From contig DATGLW010000063.1 in the NCBI GenBank assembly GCA_035293965.1, positions 1-13,928 on the forward strand: 13,928 bases of DNA. The letters run 5' to 3'. Source of the stretch: DATGLW01 sp035293965 (lineage in GTDB: Bacteria > Actinomycetota > Acidimicrobiia > Acidimicrobiales > RAAP-2). Below the pieces are notes generated by a model. That model did not search any database, was not told where the DNA came from, and worked only from the letters and a program-made list of their open reading frames with translations. The position numbers were made by a program, and so were the translations under genes. Below are positions 5,163 through 12,404 of the stretch, piece after piece (the stretch's first letter is position 1; each line of letters begins with the position of its first letter).

Positions 5163-6316
5163 TGGGCGGGCGCTTCCTCGTGGTGAGCTGGCGCGGTGGC
5201 GGCAACTTCCCGCCCGCGCTCGCCCTGAGCTCGCGGCTGGCCGGCCACGGGCACGAGGTGGCCATCATGGCCGACGCGGCCCCCGCGGACGCGTCCGTGG
5301 TCGCGCAGGTCGCGTCGTCGGGTGCCACGCTCCTCGAGTACCCCTCGCTCGAGCCCTGGCCGCCCGGGTTGGCCATCGAGGACGACCCCGTGCGCTTCGA
5401 CGAGTCTCGCAACGGCGTCCCCACTGCCAACGACATCCTCGCGGCGGCGCGCGCCATTCGGCCTGACGTGATCGTGGTCGACTGCATGGCAGGGGCCGGC
5501 CTCGTCGCTGCCGAGGTGCTCGGGATCCCCACCGCCGTGCTCGTCCACGTGCTGTACCAGCCCTTCGTCTGCGCCTGGGCAGACCTGGCCGTGGACATGA
5601 CCCGGTGCCGCGCAGCGTTCGGCCTCGACCCGCTTCCGTCGCCTGCGATGGCTCATCGCCTCGAGGCCGTGGACAAGGTGCTCGTGCTCGTGCCCGAGGC
5701 GCTCGACTACCCCGGCGCCCCGAGGGGCCGCGGCACCTTCTACGTCGGCCCCATCCTCGACCCCTTCCCGCCCGACCCGCTCGGCGACCTCGGCTTCGAC
5801 CCATCCGACGACCGGCCGCTCGTGCTGGTCTCGCTCAGCACCACGCCGCAACGCCAGGCCCTGGCGCTCCCCCCGATCCTCGAGGCCGTGAGGCGGCTGC
5901 CCGTGCGGGCCCTGCTCACCCTCGGCGGCATCGATCCCGGCCACCTCGTCGTGCCAGACAACGTGGCGGTCCACCACTACCTCCCCCACTCGAGCGTCCT
6001 TCCCGACGTGGCGGTGGCGGTGAGCCATGGCGGGCTCAGCACCGTCGTGGCCGCGCTCGCCGCGGGCGTGCCGCTCGTCTGCATCCCCCAAGGTCGCGAG
6101 CAACCCCTGAACGCCGAACGGGTCGCCGCCTGTGGCGCGGGGATCGCCCTGGAAGCTGACGCGGACAGCGACGCCATCGCCGCGGCGATCGCCGCCGTGC
6201 TCGACGAGCCCGGCTACCGGGCGGGGGCGCGGTCGATGCAGGAGATGATCGAACGCGTCGGCACGGGCGCCAGCGCCGTCGCCCACGTGGAGGCGTTGCT
6301 CGGCCACCCGCGATGA
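5162..6316 (+). CDS. GT1 family (MGT-like) glycosyltransferase
   Basis: 384 residues, GT-B fold, of the kind that transfers sugars from nucleotide donors to small lipophilic acceptors. The N-terminal acceptor domain begins FLVVSWRGGGNFPPALALSS; the C-terminal donor domain carries the GT1 signature VAVSHGGLSTVVAALAAG (about 285-302) and PQGREQPLNAERV (309-321). HGG and the EQ-N-A positions fit sugar-nucleotide binding, with Glu where Asp is usual before Gln. At the normal N-terminal GHxxP motif this protein reads GNFPP, so Asn15 takes the place of the catalytic His. I recall GGGNxPP forms in other actinobacterial relatives, so this may mark a subfamily rather than decay. The start overlaps the previous stop by one base. 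Donor and acceptor are unknown; no membrane segment is apparent. Confidence 0.9.
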   Translation: MGGRFLVVSWRGGGNFPPALALSSRLAGHGHEVAIMADAAPADASVVAQVASSGATLLEYPSLEPWPPGLAIEDDPVRFDESRNGVPTANDILAAARAIRPDVIVVDCMAGAGLVAAEVLGIPTAVLVHVLYQPFVCAWADLAVDMTRCRAAFGLDPLPSPAMAHRLEAVDKVLVLVPEALDYPGAPRGRGTFYVGPILDPFPPDPLGDLGFDPSDDRPLVLVSLSTTPQRQALALPPILEAVRRLPVRALLTLGGIDPGHLVVPDNVAVHHYLPHSSVLPDVAVAVSHGGLSTVVAALAAGVPLVCIPQGREQPLNAERVAACGAGIALEADADSDAIAAAIAAVLDEPGYRAGARSMQEMIERVGTGASAVAHVEALLGHPR

Positions 6317-6384
6317 CGGGCGCGGACTTCGCCGGCCCCGACGGCGGGCGCGGTCCCCGCTGCCCCTGCCGGCGTGCAGCGACT

Positions 6385-6408
6385 TAGCATCCGAGTGGCA
6401 GTTGCCAC
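6385..6408 (+). promoter_or_regulatory. Possible promoter and operator of the lipoprotein gene
   Basis: TAGCAT (6385-6390) matches the -10 consensus at four of six positions and is followed by a perfect palindrome with a 2-nt centre, GTGGCA-GT-TGCCAC (6395-6408), lying over the predicted transcription start. No clear -35 is visible. The palindrome would suit a dimeric repressor; which one is unknown, and it does not resemble the TTGA/TCAA sites in front of yceI. Confidence 0.35.
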
Positions 6409-6442
6409 CTGACTGGTCGGTCGGGGAACAGGGAGGTGACCG

Positions 6443-6970
6443 ATGACCCTGTGCTCGCCACGGCCCCTGTGCTCGCCACGGCCTGTACCGCACGCTGGCA
6501 GGCCGGCGAGGCTCGCGGCGAGCCTCGCGACGGCGGGGTTGCTCGCCCTGGCGCTCGCCGCGTGCAGCTCGACCTCGCCGAGCTCCTCGGCCAAGGGGAG
6601 CGGGCGGACGACCCGGAACCCGTCGGCAGCAGGCCTGCGGAGCGAGTCGACCTCGATCGGCACGGTCCTGGCCACCTCGTCCGGCCACACCGTCTACGAG
6701 CTCGTCGGAGCGACGTCGTCGCACTCGGCCTGCACCGGCAGCTGCCTGTCGATCTGGCCGCCGGTCGAGGCCGGCGGGCACCAGGTCGTCGTGAACGGCC
6801 ACCCCGCGTACACGTTCTCCGGCGACGCCGCCCCAGGTCAGGTCAACGGACAGGGGCTCCAGGACACCTGGGGCAAGTGGTGGGCACTCGGGCCGGGCGG
6901 CGTCCCCATCACCACGTCGAAGCCGTCGAGCACGACGAGCGGCTCCGGCTACGGCTACGGCGGCTACTGA
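6443..6970 (+). CDS. Lipoprotein with secreted CxGxC repeat domain (Lipoprotein_15 type)
   Basis: 175 residues from ATG 6443, with a strong GGAGG 6 nt upstream. A basic start and hydrophobic stretch (LAASLATAGLLALALAA) lead to the lipobox LAAC with Cys41, so the protein should be exported and lipid-anchored on the cell surface. After a Ser-rich linker comes one copy of the domain seen in PF03640-type secreted proteins: GTVLATSSGHTVYEL, ACTGSCLSIWPPV (Cys97 and Cys101, probably a disulfide), VVNGHPAYTFSGD, PGQVNGQG and DTWGKWWALGPGG. The function of this domain is not established. Unlike many relatives it has a single copy and ends in a Gly/Tyr tail, GSGYGYGGY. An 18-bp tandem duplication gives LCSPRPLCSPRP before the signal helix. 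The last 7 nt overlap the convergent marR. Confidence 0.87.
   Translation: MTLCSPRPLCSPRPVPHAGRPARLAASLATAGLLALALAACSSTSPSSSAKGSGRTTRNPSAAGLRSESTSIGTVLATSSGHTVYELVGATSSHSACTGSCLSIWPPVEAGGHQVVVNGHPAYTFSGDAAPGQVNGQGLQDTWGKWWALGPGGVPITTSKPSSTTSGSGYGYGGY
6449..6484 (+). repeat. 18-bp tandem duplication in the lipoprotein signal region
   Basis: Two adjacent 18-bp copies (6449-6466 and 6467-6484) differ at one base. They are in frame and duplicate the peptide LCSPRP just after the start codon, lengthening the N-region before the signal-peptide helix. Confidence 0.85.
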
Positions 6971-7578
6971 GGTCCCTGAGGGCGACGAGCGGCTCCTGGC
7001 CCCTCCTGGCCCCTCCTGGCGGCCGCCGACCCCTCCCGGTTCCCGCCCACCTCGTGGTGGCCCGTCGTCGGGCACCGGCCCAGCACACCCAGCACCCCCA
7101 GGTCCTCTGACGACGACCCCTTCACGGCGACCAGGTGCTCGAGCATCTGTTCGCTGATCCGTCGCAGCTCCTCGAGCTGCGCTGGGTCCAGCTGGTCGAA
7201 CAGGTGCGTGCGCACCCCCTCGACGTGCACCGGCGCGGCGGCGGCGAGCGCCGCGAACCCCTCGTCGGTGAGCACCGCGAAGGCGCCCCGTCGGTCGGTC
7301 GGGCACGACTCGCGCCGGATCCACCCGAGGGCCTCCAGGCGGGCCATGGAGTGCGACAGCCGGCTGCGCGACGACTGCGAGAGGTCGGCCAGGTCCCCCA
7401 TCCGCAGCCGCCGCTCGGGCGCCTCCGACAGGCGGACCAGCACCTCGTAGTAGGCGCTCGGGACCTGGGTCTTTTGGTCGAGCTCGCGGTCGAGCTGCTC
7501 CCACAGGAGCTTGGTGGCGAGCATGAAGGTGCGCCACGTCCGCTGCTCGTCCGCGCTCAGCCAGCGGGTCCCGGCCAT
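6964..7578 (-). CDS. MarR family transcriptional regulator
   Basis: 204 residues. The winged helix-turn-helix spans about 40-110: SAYYEVLVRLSE, LRMGDLADLSQSSRSRLSHS (recognition helix), MARLEALGWIRRE, and the wing CPTDRRGAFAVLT with the Asp-Arg typical of MarR. Outer helices (5-38 and 120-150) form the dimer interface. After residue 155 comes an unusual low-complexity tail rich in Gly, Ala and Arg, encoded partly by a 10-bp tandem repeat; the stop lies inside the end of the lipoprotein gene. The ATG at 7578 has TACGCT 6 nt upstream, suiting a leaderless transcript. It diverges from yceI, whose promoter carries TTGA/TCAA palindromes, so it probably represses yceI and itself. A lone Cys91 lies next to the wing; redox sensing is only a guess. 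Confidence 0.92.
   Translation of the reverse strand: MAGTRWLSADEQRTWRTFMLATKLLWEQLDRELDQKTQVPSAYYEVLVRLSEAPERRLRMGDLADLSQSSRSRLSHSMARLEALGWIRRESCPTDRRGAFAVLTDEGFAALAAAAPVHVEGVRTHLFDQLDPAQLEELRRISEQMLEHLVAVKGSSSEDLGVLGVLGRCPTTGHHEVGGNREGSAAARRGQEGPGAARRPQGPQ
6991..7020. repeat. 10-bp tandem repeat in the 3' end of marR
   Basis: About three copies of CCCTCCTGGC (plus strand), the first with two changed bases, lie inside the reading frame for the low-complexity tail of the MarR protein. As 10 is not a multiple of 3, each copy is read in a different frame, giving the mixed GQEGPGAARR sequence. Confidence 0.75.
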
Positions 7579-7612
7579 ACGCCCAGCGTACCAGCTACGT
7601 CCGTGCGGGTAG

Positions 7613-7666
7613 TTGACTGCTCAATCATCCGCTGCTAGTCTCCTGGTCAATAGTTGAACGTACAAC
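7613..7666 (+). promoter_or_regulatory. yceI promoter with MarR-type operators
   Basis: TTGACT (7613-7618), a 17-bp spacer and TAGTCT (7636-7641) form a good promoter for yceI. Two inverted repeats overlap it: TTGA-CTGC-TCAA (7613-7624) on the -35, and GTTGAACGTACAAC (7653-7666, 12 of 14 positions symmetric) just after the predicted start. Their centres are 41 bp apart, about four helical turns. A further TCAA-TAG-TTGA spans 7647-7657. The arrangement fits cooperative repression by the divergent MarR protein. Confidence 0.62.
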
Positions 7667-7724
7667 CTATGTCTGCTCCAGGAGACCTCTACCTGGTTCC
7701 AGGCAGCTGCGAGGAGGACCCGAC

Positions 7725-8297
7725 ATGACCACCCTTTCGACCCACACGATCCCCGGCTACGTGGCGGGCACGTGGGACATCGACGCCGTCCACTCCGAGG
7801 TGTCCTTCGTGGTCCGCCACATGGTGGTGAGCAAGGTCCGCGGCCGGTTCAACTCCTTCGAGGGGACCATCGTGACCGCCGAGGACCCGCTCGCCTCCTC
7901 GGTGCGGGTGACCATCGACGCCACCTCGATCGACACCAACCAGGAGCAGCGCGACGCCCACGTGCGCTCGGCCGACTTCCTCGACGTCGAGCACCATCCG
8001 CACATCACCTTCGTGTCCACCCGGGTCCGTCCCGCCGGCGACCACTACCTGCTCGACGGCGAGCTCACCATCCGGGGCGTCACCAAGCCCGTCACCCTCG
8101 AGGTCGAGCTGAACGGGTTCACCCCCGACGCCTGGGGGGGCACCCGCGTGGGCTTCAGCGCGACCACCGAGATCAACCGGCAGGACTTCGGGGTCAGCTA
8201 CAACGGGCCGATCCCCGGTGCCGACAACGCCATGGTCCTGAGCGACAAGGTGGCCATCCACCTGGAGGTCGAAGCGGTCCTGCGCCAGGACGCCTGA
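7725..8297 (+). CDS. YceI family protein
   Basis: 190 residues from ATG 7725 with GAGGAGG upstream. YceI proteins form a lipocalin-like beta barrel that binds polyprenoid or other amphiphilic molecules. The signature blocks are present in order: AGTWDIDAVHSEVSFVVRHM (14-33), KVRGRFNSFEGTI, VRVTIDATSIDTNQEQRDAH, FLDVEHHPHITFVSTRV, LDGELTIRGVTKPVTLEVE and GFSATTEINRQDFGV. There is no signal peptide, unlike the periplasmic E. coli protein, so it should be cytoplasmic, as is common in Actinobacteria. It is transcribed away from marR; the operators in its promoter suggest induction by the MarR ligand. The ligand and physiological role are unknown. Downstream it converges on serA. Confidence 0.95.
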   Translation: MTTLSTHTIPGYVAGTWDIDAVHSEVSFVVRHMVVSKVRGRFNSFEGTIVTAEDPLASSVRVTIDATSIDTNQEQRDAHVRSADFLDVEHHPHITFVSTRVRPAGDHYLLDGELTIRGVTKPVTLEVELNGFTPDAWGGTRVGFSATTEINRQDFGVSYNGPIPGADNAMVLSDKVAIHLEVEAVLRQDA

Positions 8298-8318
8298 CCG
8301 GCCAGCCCCGGCCTCGGT

Positions 8319-8374
8319 CGTCGGCCGCCTCGTCACCCGTCCTGCACGGAGCCCGGCGGCGAGGCCGGCCGACG
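8319..8374. terminator. Probable bidirectional terminator between yceI and serA
   Basis: In the 86-bp gap between the convergent genes, CGTCGGCCGCCTCG (8319-8332) is complementary to CGAGGCCGGCCGACG (8360-8374) over 14 pairs with one bulged base; the loop is 27 nt. There is no T tract on either side, as is common in high-GC Actinobacteria. The position argues for termination in both directions. Confidence 0.55.
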
Positions 8375-8383
8375 CCCGGGTGA

Positions 8384-9955
8384 TCAGAGGCTGATGCGGT
8401 GCACGTCGAGGATGCCGTCGTGGGCGAGCAGGCGATCGAGCACGGCCGCCGGGACGGGCCGGTCGGTCGCCAGCACCATGAGGGCGGTGGGGGCCTCGCG
8501 GCTCGGGCCGACGGCCATGAAGGAGATCGAGACCTCCGCCTCGCCGAGGGCGGTGCCGACGGCGCCGATCATGCCGGGCCGGTCGTCGTTGCGCACGAGC
8601 AGCATGTGCGGCTGGGGCGGCACCTCCACGAGGTGGTCGTCGACCATCACCACCCTCGGCTCGACGCGGACGCCGGCGCCCGCCATGGTGCCGGCCACGG
8701 CGTGGCGGCCCGACCGCAAGGTGATCAGGCTCTTGTAGTCACGCGAGGTGGTGGTCGAGCTCTCACGCACCTCGAGCCCGCGCTCTTCGGCAAGCCGGGG
8801 GGCGTTGACGTAGGAGACGGGGACCTCGGTCGAGCTGGCGAACAGCCCCTTGAGCGCCGAGAGGGTGAGGATCCCGGTGCCCGCTCCGGCCAGCTCCCCC
8901 TGGTACTCGACCTCGAGGCGGTCGGGCAGCCCGTCGTGCAATCCCGCGAAGAACCGCCCCAGCTGCTCGGCCAGCGGGAGGAAGGGTCGCACCGTCTCGG
9001 ACACGTCGCGAGCAGCGACGTTGACGGCGTGGGGCACGAAGTCTCCCGCCAGGGCCAGCACCACCTGCTCCGCGATGGTCACGCCCGCCTTGTCCTGCGC
9101 CTCGACGGTCGACGCGCCGAGGTGCGGTGACACGACCACCGTGGGAAGCCCGAACAGGGGCGACTCGGTGGTCGGCTCCTTGGCGAAGACGTCGAGCCCG
9201 GCCCCCTGCACGTGGCCCGACCGGATCGCCTCGGCCAGCGCCTCCTCGTCGACGATGCCCCCGCGCCCCACGTTGATGACCCGAAGCCCGGGCTTGGCCT
9301 TGGCCAACAGCTCGCGGCCGACGAGCCCGACCGTCTCGGGGGTCTTGACGGCGTGGATCGTGAGGAAGTCCGATCTGGCGACCAGCTCGGTCAGCGAGCA
9401 GAGCTCCACGCCCATCTGGCGGGCGCGCTCGGGCGACACGTACGGGTCGTAGGCGGCGAGCCGCATGCCGAACGCGAGGGCGCGCTGGGCGACGAGCGAC
9501 CCGATCCGGCCGAGGCCGATGATCCCGAGCGTCTTGCCGTAGAGCTCCACCCCCTCCCACCTGGCGCGCTCCCAGCGGCCTGCCACCAGGGCGGCGTGGG
9601 CCTGGGGGATGTTGCGGGCCTGTGCCAGCAGCAGCGCCATCGTCTGCTCGGCCGCGGACACCACGTTGGACTCGGGGGCGTTGACGACCATCACCCCCCG
9701 GGCCGTCGCCGCCTCGATGTCGACGTTGTCGAGCCCGATCCCGGCTCGGCCGACGACCACCAGGTCGCTGCCTGCCGCCAGCACGTCCGCCGTCACCTGG
9801 GTCGCCGAGCGGATGACGAGAGCCTGGGCGCCCTTCACCGCCTCGAGGAGCTGCCCTGGGTCGAGGCCCTCGCGCACGTCGACGTCGTGGCCCGCGGCCG
9901 CGAGCTGCTCGATGCCGCTCTGAGCGATGCGCTCGGTCACCAGTACCCGTGCCAC
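8384..9955 (-). CDS. serA: D-3-phosphoglycerate dehydrogenase
   Basis: Oxidises 3-phosphoglycerate to 3-phosphohydroxypyruvate with NAD+, the first step of serine synthesis. The 523 residues match the long actinobacterial form. The N-terminal substrate domain has GRAGIGLDNVDIEAA (69-83); the Rossmann motif is GLGRIG (147-152); the catalytic residues are R231 in NVGRGG, E260 in FAKEP and H278 in SPHLGAS. After about residue 305 come the intervening (ASB-type) domain and a C-terminal ACT domain (about 450-523, VRNDDRPGMIGAVGTALGEA), which binds serine for feedback control. The GTG at 9955 has GAGGAG about 10 nt upstream. The aminotransferase lies 51 bp upstream on the same strand, so they may share a transcript. 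Confidence 0.97.
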   Translation of the reverse strand: MARVLVTERIAQSGIEQLAAAGHDVDVREGLDPGQLLEAVKGAQALVIRSATQVTADVLAAGSDLVVVGRAGIGLDNVDIEAATARGVMVVNAPESNVVSAAEQTMALLLAQARNIPQAHAALVAGRWERARWEGVELYGKTLGIIGLGRIGSLVAQRALAFGMRLAAYDPYVSPERARQMGVELCSLTELVARSDFLTIHAVKTPETVGLVGRELLAKAKPGLRVINVGRGGIVDEEALAEAIRSGHVQGAGLDVFAKEPTTESPLFGLPTVVVSPHLGASTVEAQDKAGVTIAEQVVLALAGDFVPHAVNVAARDVSETVRPFLPLAEQLGRFFAGLHDGLPDRLEVEYQGELAGAGTGILTLSALKGLFASSTEVPVSYVNAPRLAEERGLEVRESSTTTSRDYKSLITLRSGRHAVAGTMAGAGVRVEPRVVMVDDHLVEVPPQPHMLLVRNDDRPGMIGAVGTALGEAEVSISFMAVGPSREAPTALMVLATDRPVPAAVLDRLLAHDGILDVHRISL

Positions 9956-10006
9956 AGGGGCTCTCTCCTCACTCCCCCCTGGTCGGTCCGTCCCCCCTGG
10001 GCCGTG

Positions 10007-11251
10007 TCAGCGCGAGCCGGCGTCGGCGAAGAGGGACGCCAGGCGTCCGACACCCTCGACGAGCTCGTCGTCCCCCAGGGCGTAGGACAGGCGGAAGTAG
10101 CCGGGGGCGCCGAACGCCTCACCGGGGACCGCGGCGACGGCGACCTCGTCGATGCACAGGGCCGCCAGCTCGGCGCTCGTCGCGGGCCGCCGTCCCCGGA
10201 TGGCGCGGCCGAGGAGGCCCTTGACCGACGGGAAGGCGTAGAAGGCCCCCTCCGGCTCCGTGCAGGTGACCCCCTCGATGCCGTTGAGCATGGCCACCAT
10301 GGTGCGCCGGCGGCGGTCGAAGGCCTCGCGCATGGCGGCCACCGCAGCCAGGTCTCCCGTGAGGGCGGCCAGGGCGGCGCGCTGGGAGACGTTGGCCACG
10401 TTCGAGGTCTCGTGCGACTGCAGGTTGGCGGCCGCCTCGGCCACGTCGGGGGGCGCCACCAGCCAGCCCACCCGCCAGCCCGTCATCGCGTACGTCTTGG
10501 CGACACCGTTGACGACCACGCAGCGATCCGCCAGCTCGGGGACCACCACCGGCATCGAATGGTGCTCGGCTGCGCCGTAGACGAGGTGCTCGTAGATCTC
10601 GTCGGTGACCACCCAGAGCCCTTCCTCGAGCGCCCAGCGCCCGATCGCCTCGACGGCAGGGCGCGGGTACACCGAGCCGGTCGGGTTCGACGGCGACACG
10701 AACAGCAGCACCTTGGTCCGCTCGGTCCGTGCCGCCCGCAGGTCCTCGACCGAGCAGCGGAAGCCCGTGGACTCGTCGGTTGGCACGGGCACCGGCACGG
10801 CGCCCGCCAGGCCGATGGCCTCGGGGTAGGTGGTCCAGTACGGGGCAGGGACGAGCACTTCGTCGCCCGGGTCGCACAGCACGGCGAAGGTGCTGGCCAC
10901 CGCGTGCTTCCCCCCGTTGGTCACGACCACCTGCGAGGGCACGACGGCGAGCCCCGAGTCGCGCGCCGTCTTGTCGGCGATGGCCTGGCGCAGCTCCGGC
11001 AGCCCCGCCGTGGGCGAGTAGTGGTGGCACTCCGGGTCGCGGCAGGCCGCCACCGCCGCCTCCACGATGTGGGCCGGGGTGGGGAAGTCGGGCTCGCCGG
11101 CCCCGAAGCTGATCACGTGCTCGCCGGCCGCCCGCAGCTCGCGGGCCCGGGCGTCGACGGCCAGGGTCGCCGAGGGCGACACGGCCGCCACGCGGGCCGA
11201 GATCCGGGCGGGCGCGCCCGTGCGTGCTGCGGTCGGTGGCACGGGTGCCAT
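10007..11251 (-). CDS. Class I aminotransferase, probably aspartate aminotransferase (subgroup Ib)
   Basis: A PLP-dependent aminotransferase of 414 residues. Motifs: SPSATLAVDARARELRAAGEHV near the start, FGAGEPDFPTP, YSPTAGLPELRQAIA, NGGKHAV, SPSNPTGSVYP (about 186-196), the PLP-contacting DEIYEHLVY (217-225) and the lysine signature NGVAKTYAMTGWRVGW with PLP-binding Lys252; FRLSYA near the end supplies the substrate-carboxylate Arg. DEIYEHL and the TGWRxGW context point to the Thermus-type aspartate aminotransferase group rather than an alanine or aromatic enzyme, but specificity cannot be settled by eye. The start is ATG 11251; the frame stays open upstream but that part overlaps serC on the other strand. 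Its start codon touches that of serC. serA follows after 51 bp, so it may feed amino groups in the same pathway region. Confidence 0.92.
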   Translation of the reverse strand: MAPVPPTAARTGAPARISARVAAVSPSATLAVDARARELRAAGEHVISFGAGEPDFPTPAHIVEAAVAACRDPECHHYSPTAGLPELRQAIADKTARDSGLAVVPSQVVVTNGGKHAVASTFAVLCDPGDEVLVPAPYWTTYPEAIGLAGAVPVPVPTDESTGFRCSVEDLRAARTERTKVLLFVSPSNPTGSVYPRPAVEAIGRWALEEGLWVVTDEIYEHLVYGAAEHHSMPVVVPELADRCVVVNGVAKTYAMTGWRVGWLVAPPDVAEAAANLQSHETSNVANVSQRAALAALTGDLAAVAAMREAFDRRRRTMVAMLNGIEGVTCTEPEGAFYAFPSVKGLLGRAIRGRRPATSAELAALCIDEVAVAAVPGEAFGAPGYFRLSYALGDDELVEGVGRLASLFADAGSR

Positions 11252-12404
11252 GATCTCATACGTGACCGACGCCGCCGACATCGTGATCCCCGCCCACCTG
11301 CTGCCCGGCGACGGCCGGTTCGGCTCTGGCCCCTCCAAGGTGCGCCCGGAGCAGGTGGCCGGACTGCTCAGCGTGGCCGACACCTACCTCGGCACCAGCC
11401 ACCGGCAACCGACCGTCAAGTCGGTCGTCGGCAGGGTCCGCGCCGGCATGCGGGACCTGTTCTCCCTCCCCGACGGCTACGAGGTCATGCTCGGCAACGG
11501 CGGCACCACCTGCTTCTGGGACGCCGCCACCTTCGGGCTCATCGACTCGACCAGCCAGCACCTGTGCTTCGGCGAGTTCTCCTCCAAGTTCGCCGCCGCC
11601 GTAAGGGCGGCGCCGCACCTGAAGGACCCCCAGGTGATCGAGTCGCCCCCCGGCACCCACCCGATGCCCGTTGCCGACGAGGCGATCGACCTCTACGCCC
11701 TCACCCACAACGAGACCTCCACGGGCGTGGCCATGCCCGTGCGCCGGCCGGCCGGGGCGGCCTCGCCGGCGGAGGGCGGCGGCCTCGTGGCGGTCGACGC
11801 CACCTCCGGCGCCGGGGGCCTGCGGGTGGACCCCCAGCAGTTCGACGTCTACTACCTGGCGCCCCAGAAGTGCTTCGCTGCCGACGGAGGCCTCTGGGTA
11901 GCCCTCGTGTCGCCGGCGGCGATCGAGCGCATCGAGCGCATCGCGGCGTCCGGGCGCTGGGTGCCGGCGTTCTTCGACCTCAAGGTGGCCCTCGACAATT
12001 CCCGCCAGGACCAGACCTACAACACTCCTGCCCTCGCCACCTTGTACCTCCTCGCCGAGCAGCTGGAGTGGATGCTCGGCAACGGGGGGATCGAGTGGGC
12101 GGCGTCGCGCTGCGACCGCTCGGCGGAGATCCTCTACACCTGGGCCGAGCAGTCCGACTTCGCCCACCCCTTCGTGGAGGTCCCCGCGCAGCGCAGCCAC
12201 GTGGTCGCCACGGTCGATCTCGTCGACGCCATCGACGCCCGGAAGGTGACGGCGGTGCTGCGGGCCAACGGCATCGTGGACACCGAGCCGTACCGCAAGC
12301 TGGGCCGCAACCAGCTGCGGATAGCGATGTTCCCGGCCATCGAGCCCGACGACGTGGCCGCCCTGTGCGGTTGCGTCAACTACGTGGTGGGAGCGCTCGC
12401 CTGA
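11250..12404 (+). CDS. serC: Phosphoserine aminotransferase
   Basis: Converts 3-phosphohydroxypyruvate and glutamate to phosphoserine and 2-oxoglutarate, the step after SerA. The 384 residues match the actinobacterial SerC type: DGRFGSGPSKVRPEQ (21-35), GTSHRQPTVKSVVGRVRAG, LFSLPDGYEVMLGNGGTT, THNETSTGVAMPVRRP, VDATSGAGGLRVD, the PLP lysine in YYLAPQKCFAADGGLW (Lys207), FDLKVALDNS, QTYNTPALATL, and GIVDTEPYRKLGRNQLRIAM near the end. The ATG at 11250 shares two bases with the divergent aminotransferase ATG. A GTG at 11262, with CATGAT as a leaderless -10 seven nt upstream, is an equally good start and gives 380 residues. The stop overlaps the start of the hydrolase (CTGA). serB is not in the window. 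Confidence 0.95.
   Translation: MISYVTDAADIVIPAHLLPGDGRFGSGPSKVRPEQVAGLLSVADTYLGTSHRQPTVKSVVGRVRAGMRDLFSLPDGYEVMLGNGGTTCFWDAATFGLIDSTSQHLCFGEFSSKFAAAVRAAPHLKDPQVIESPPGTHPMPVADEAIDLYALTHNETSTGVAMPVRRPAGAASPAEGGGLVAVDATSGAGGLRVDPQQFDVYYLAPQKCFAADGGLWVALVSPAAIERIERIAASGRWVPAFFDLKVALDNSRQDQTYNTPALATLYLLAEQLEWMLGNGGIEWAASRCDRSAEILYTWAEQSDFAHPFVEVPAQRSHVVATVDLVDAIDARKVTAVLRANGIVDTEPYRKLGRNQLRIAMFPAIEPDDVAALCGCVNYVVGALA

Noticed and set aside
4868..7537. Long minus-strand open frame across the SRPBCC, glycosyltransferase and lipoprotein genes
   Set aside because: Repetitive Arg/Gly/Ala composition with no motifs; the plus-strand proteins have clear family signatures and coupled starts.
7670..7710. 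CCAGG/CCTGG inverted repeats in the yceI leader as a riboswitch
   Set aside because: Stems are only 5 bp and no known aptamer pattern can be seen.
9212..12400. Long plus-strand open frame opposite serA and the aminotransferase
   Set aside because: Antisense composition only; the part after 12400 is the real hydrolase in the same frame.
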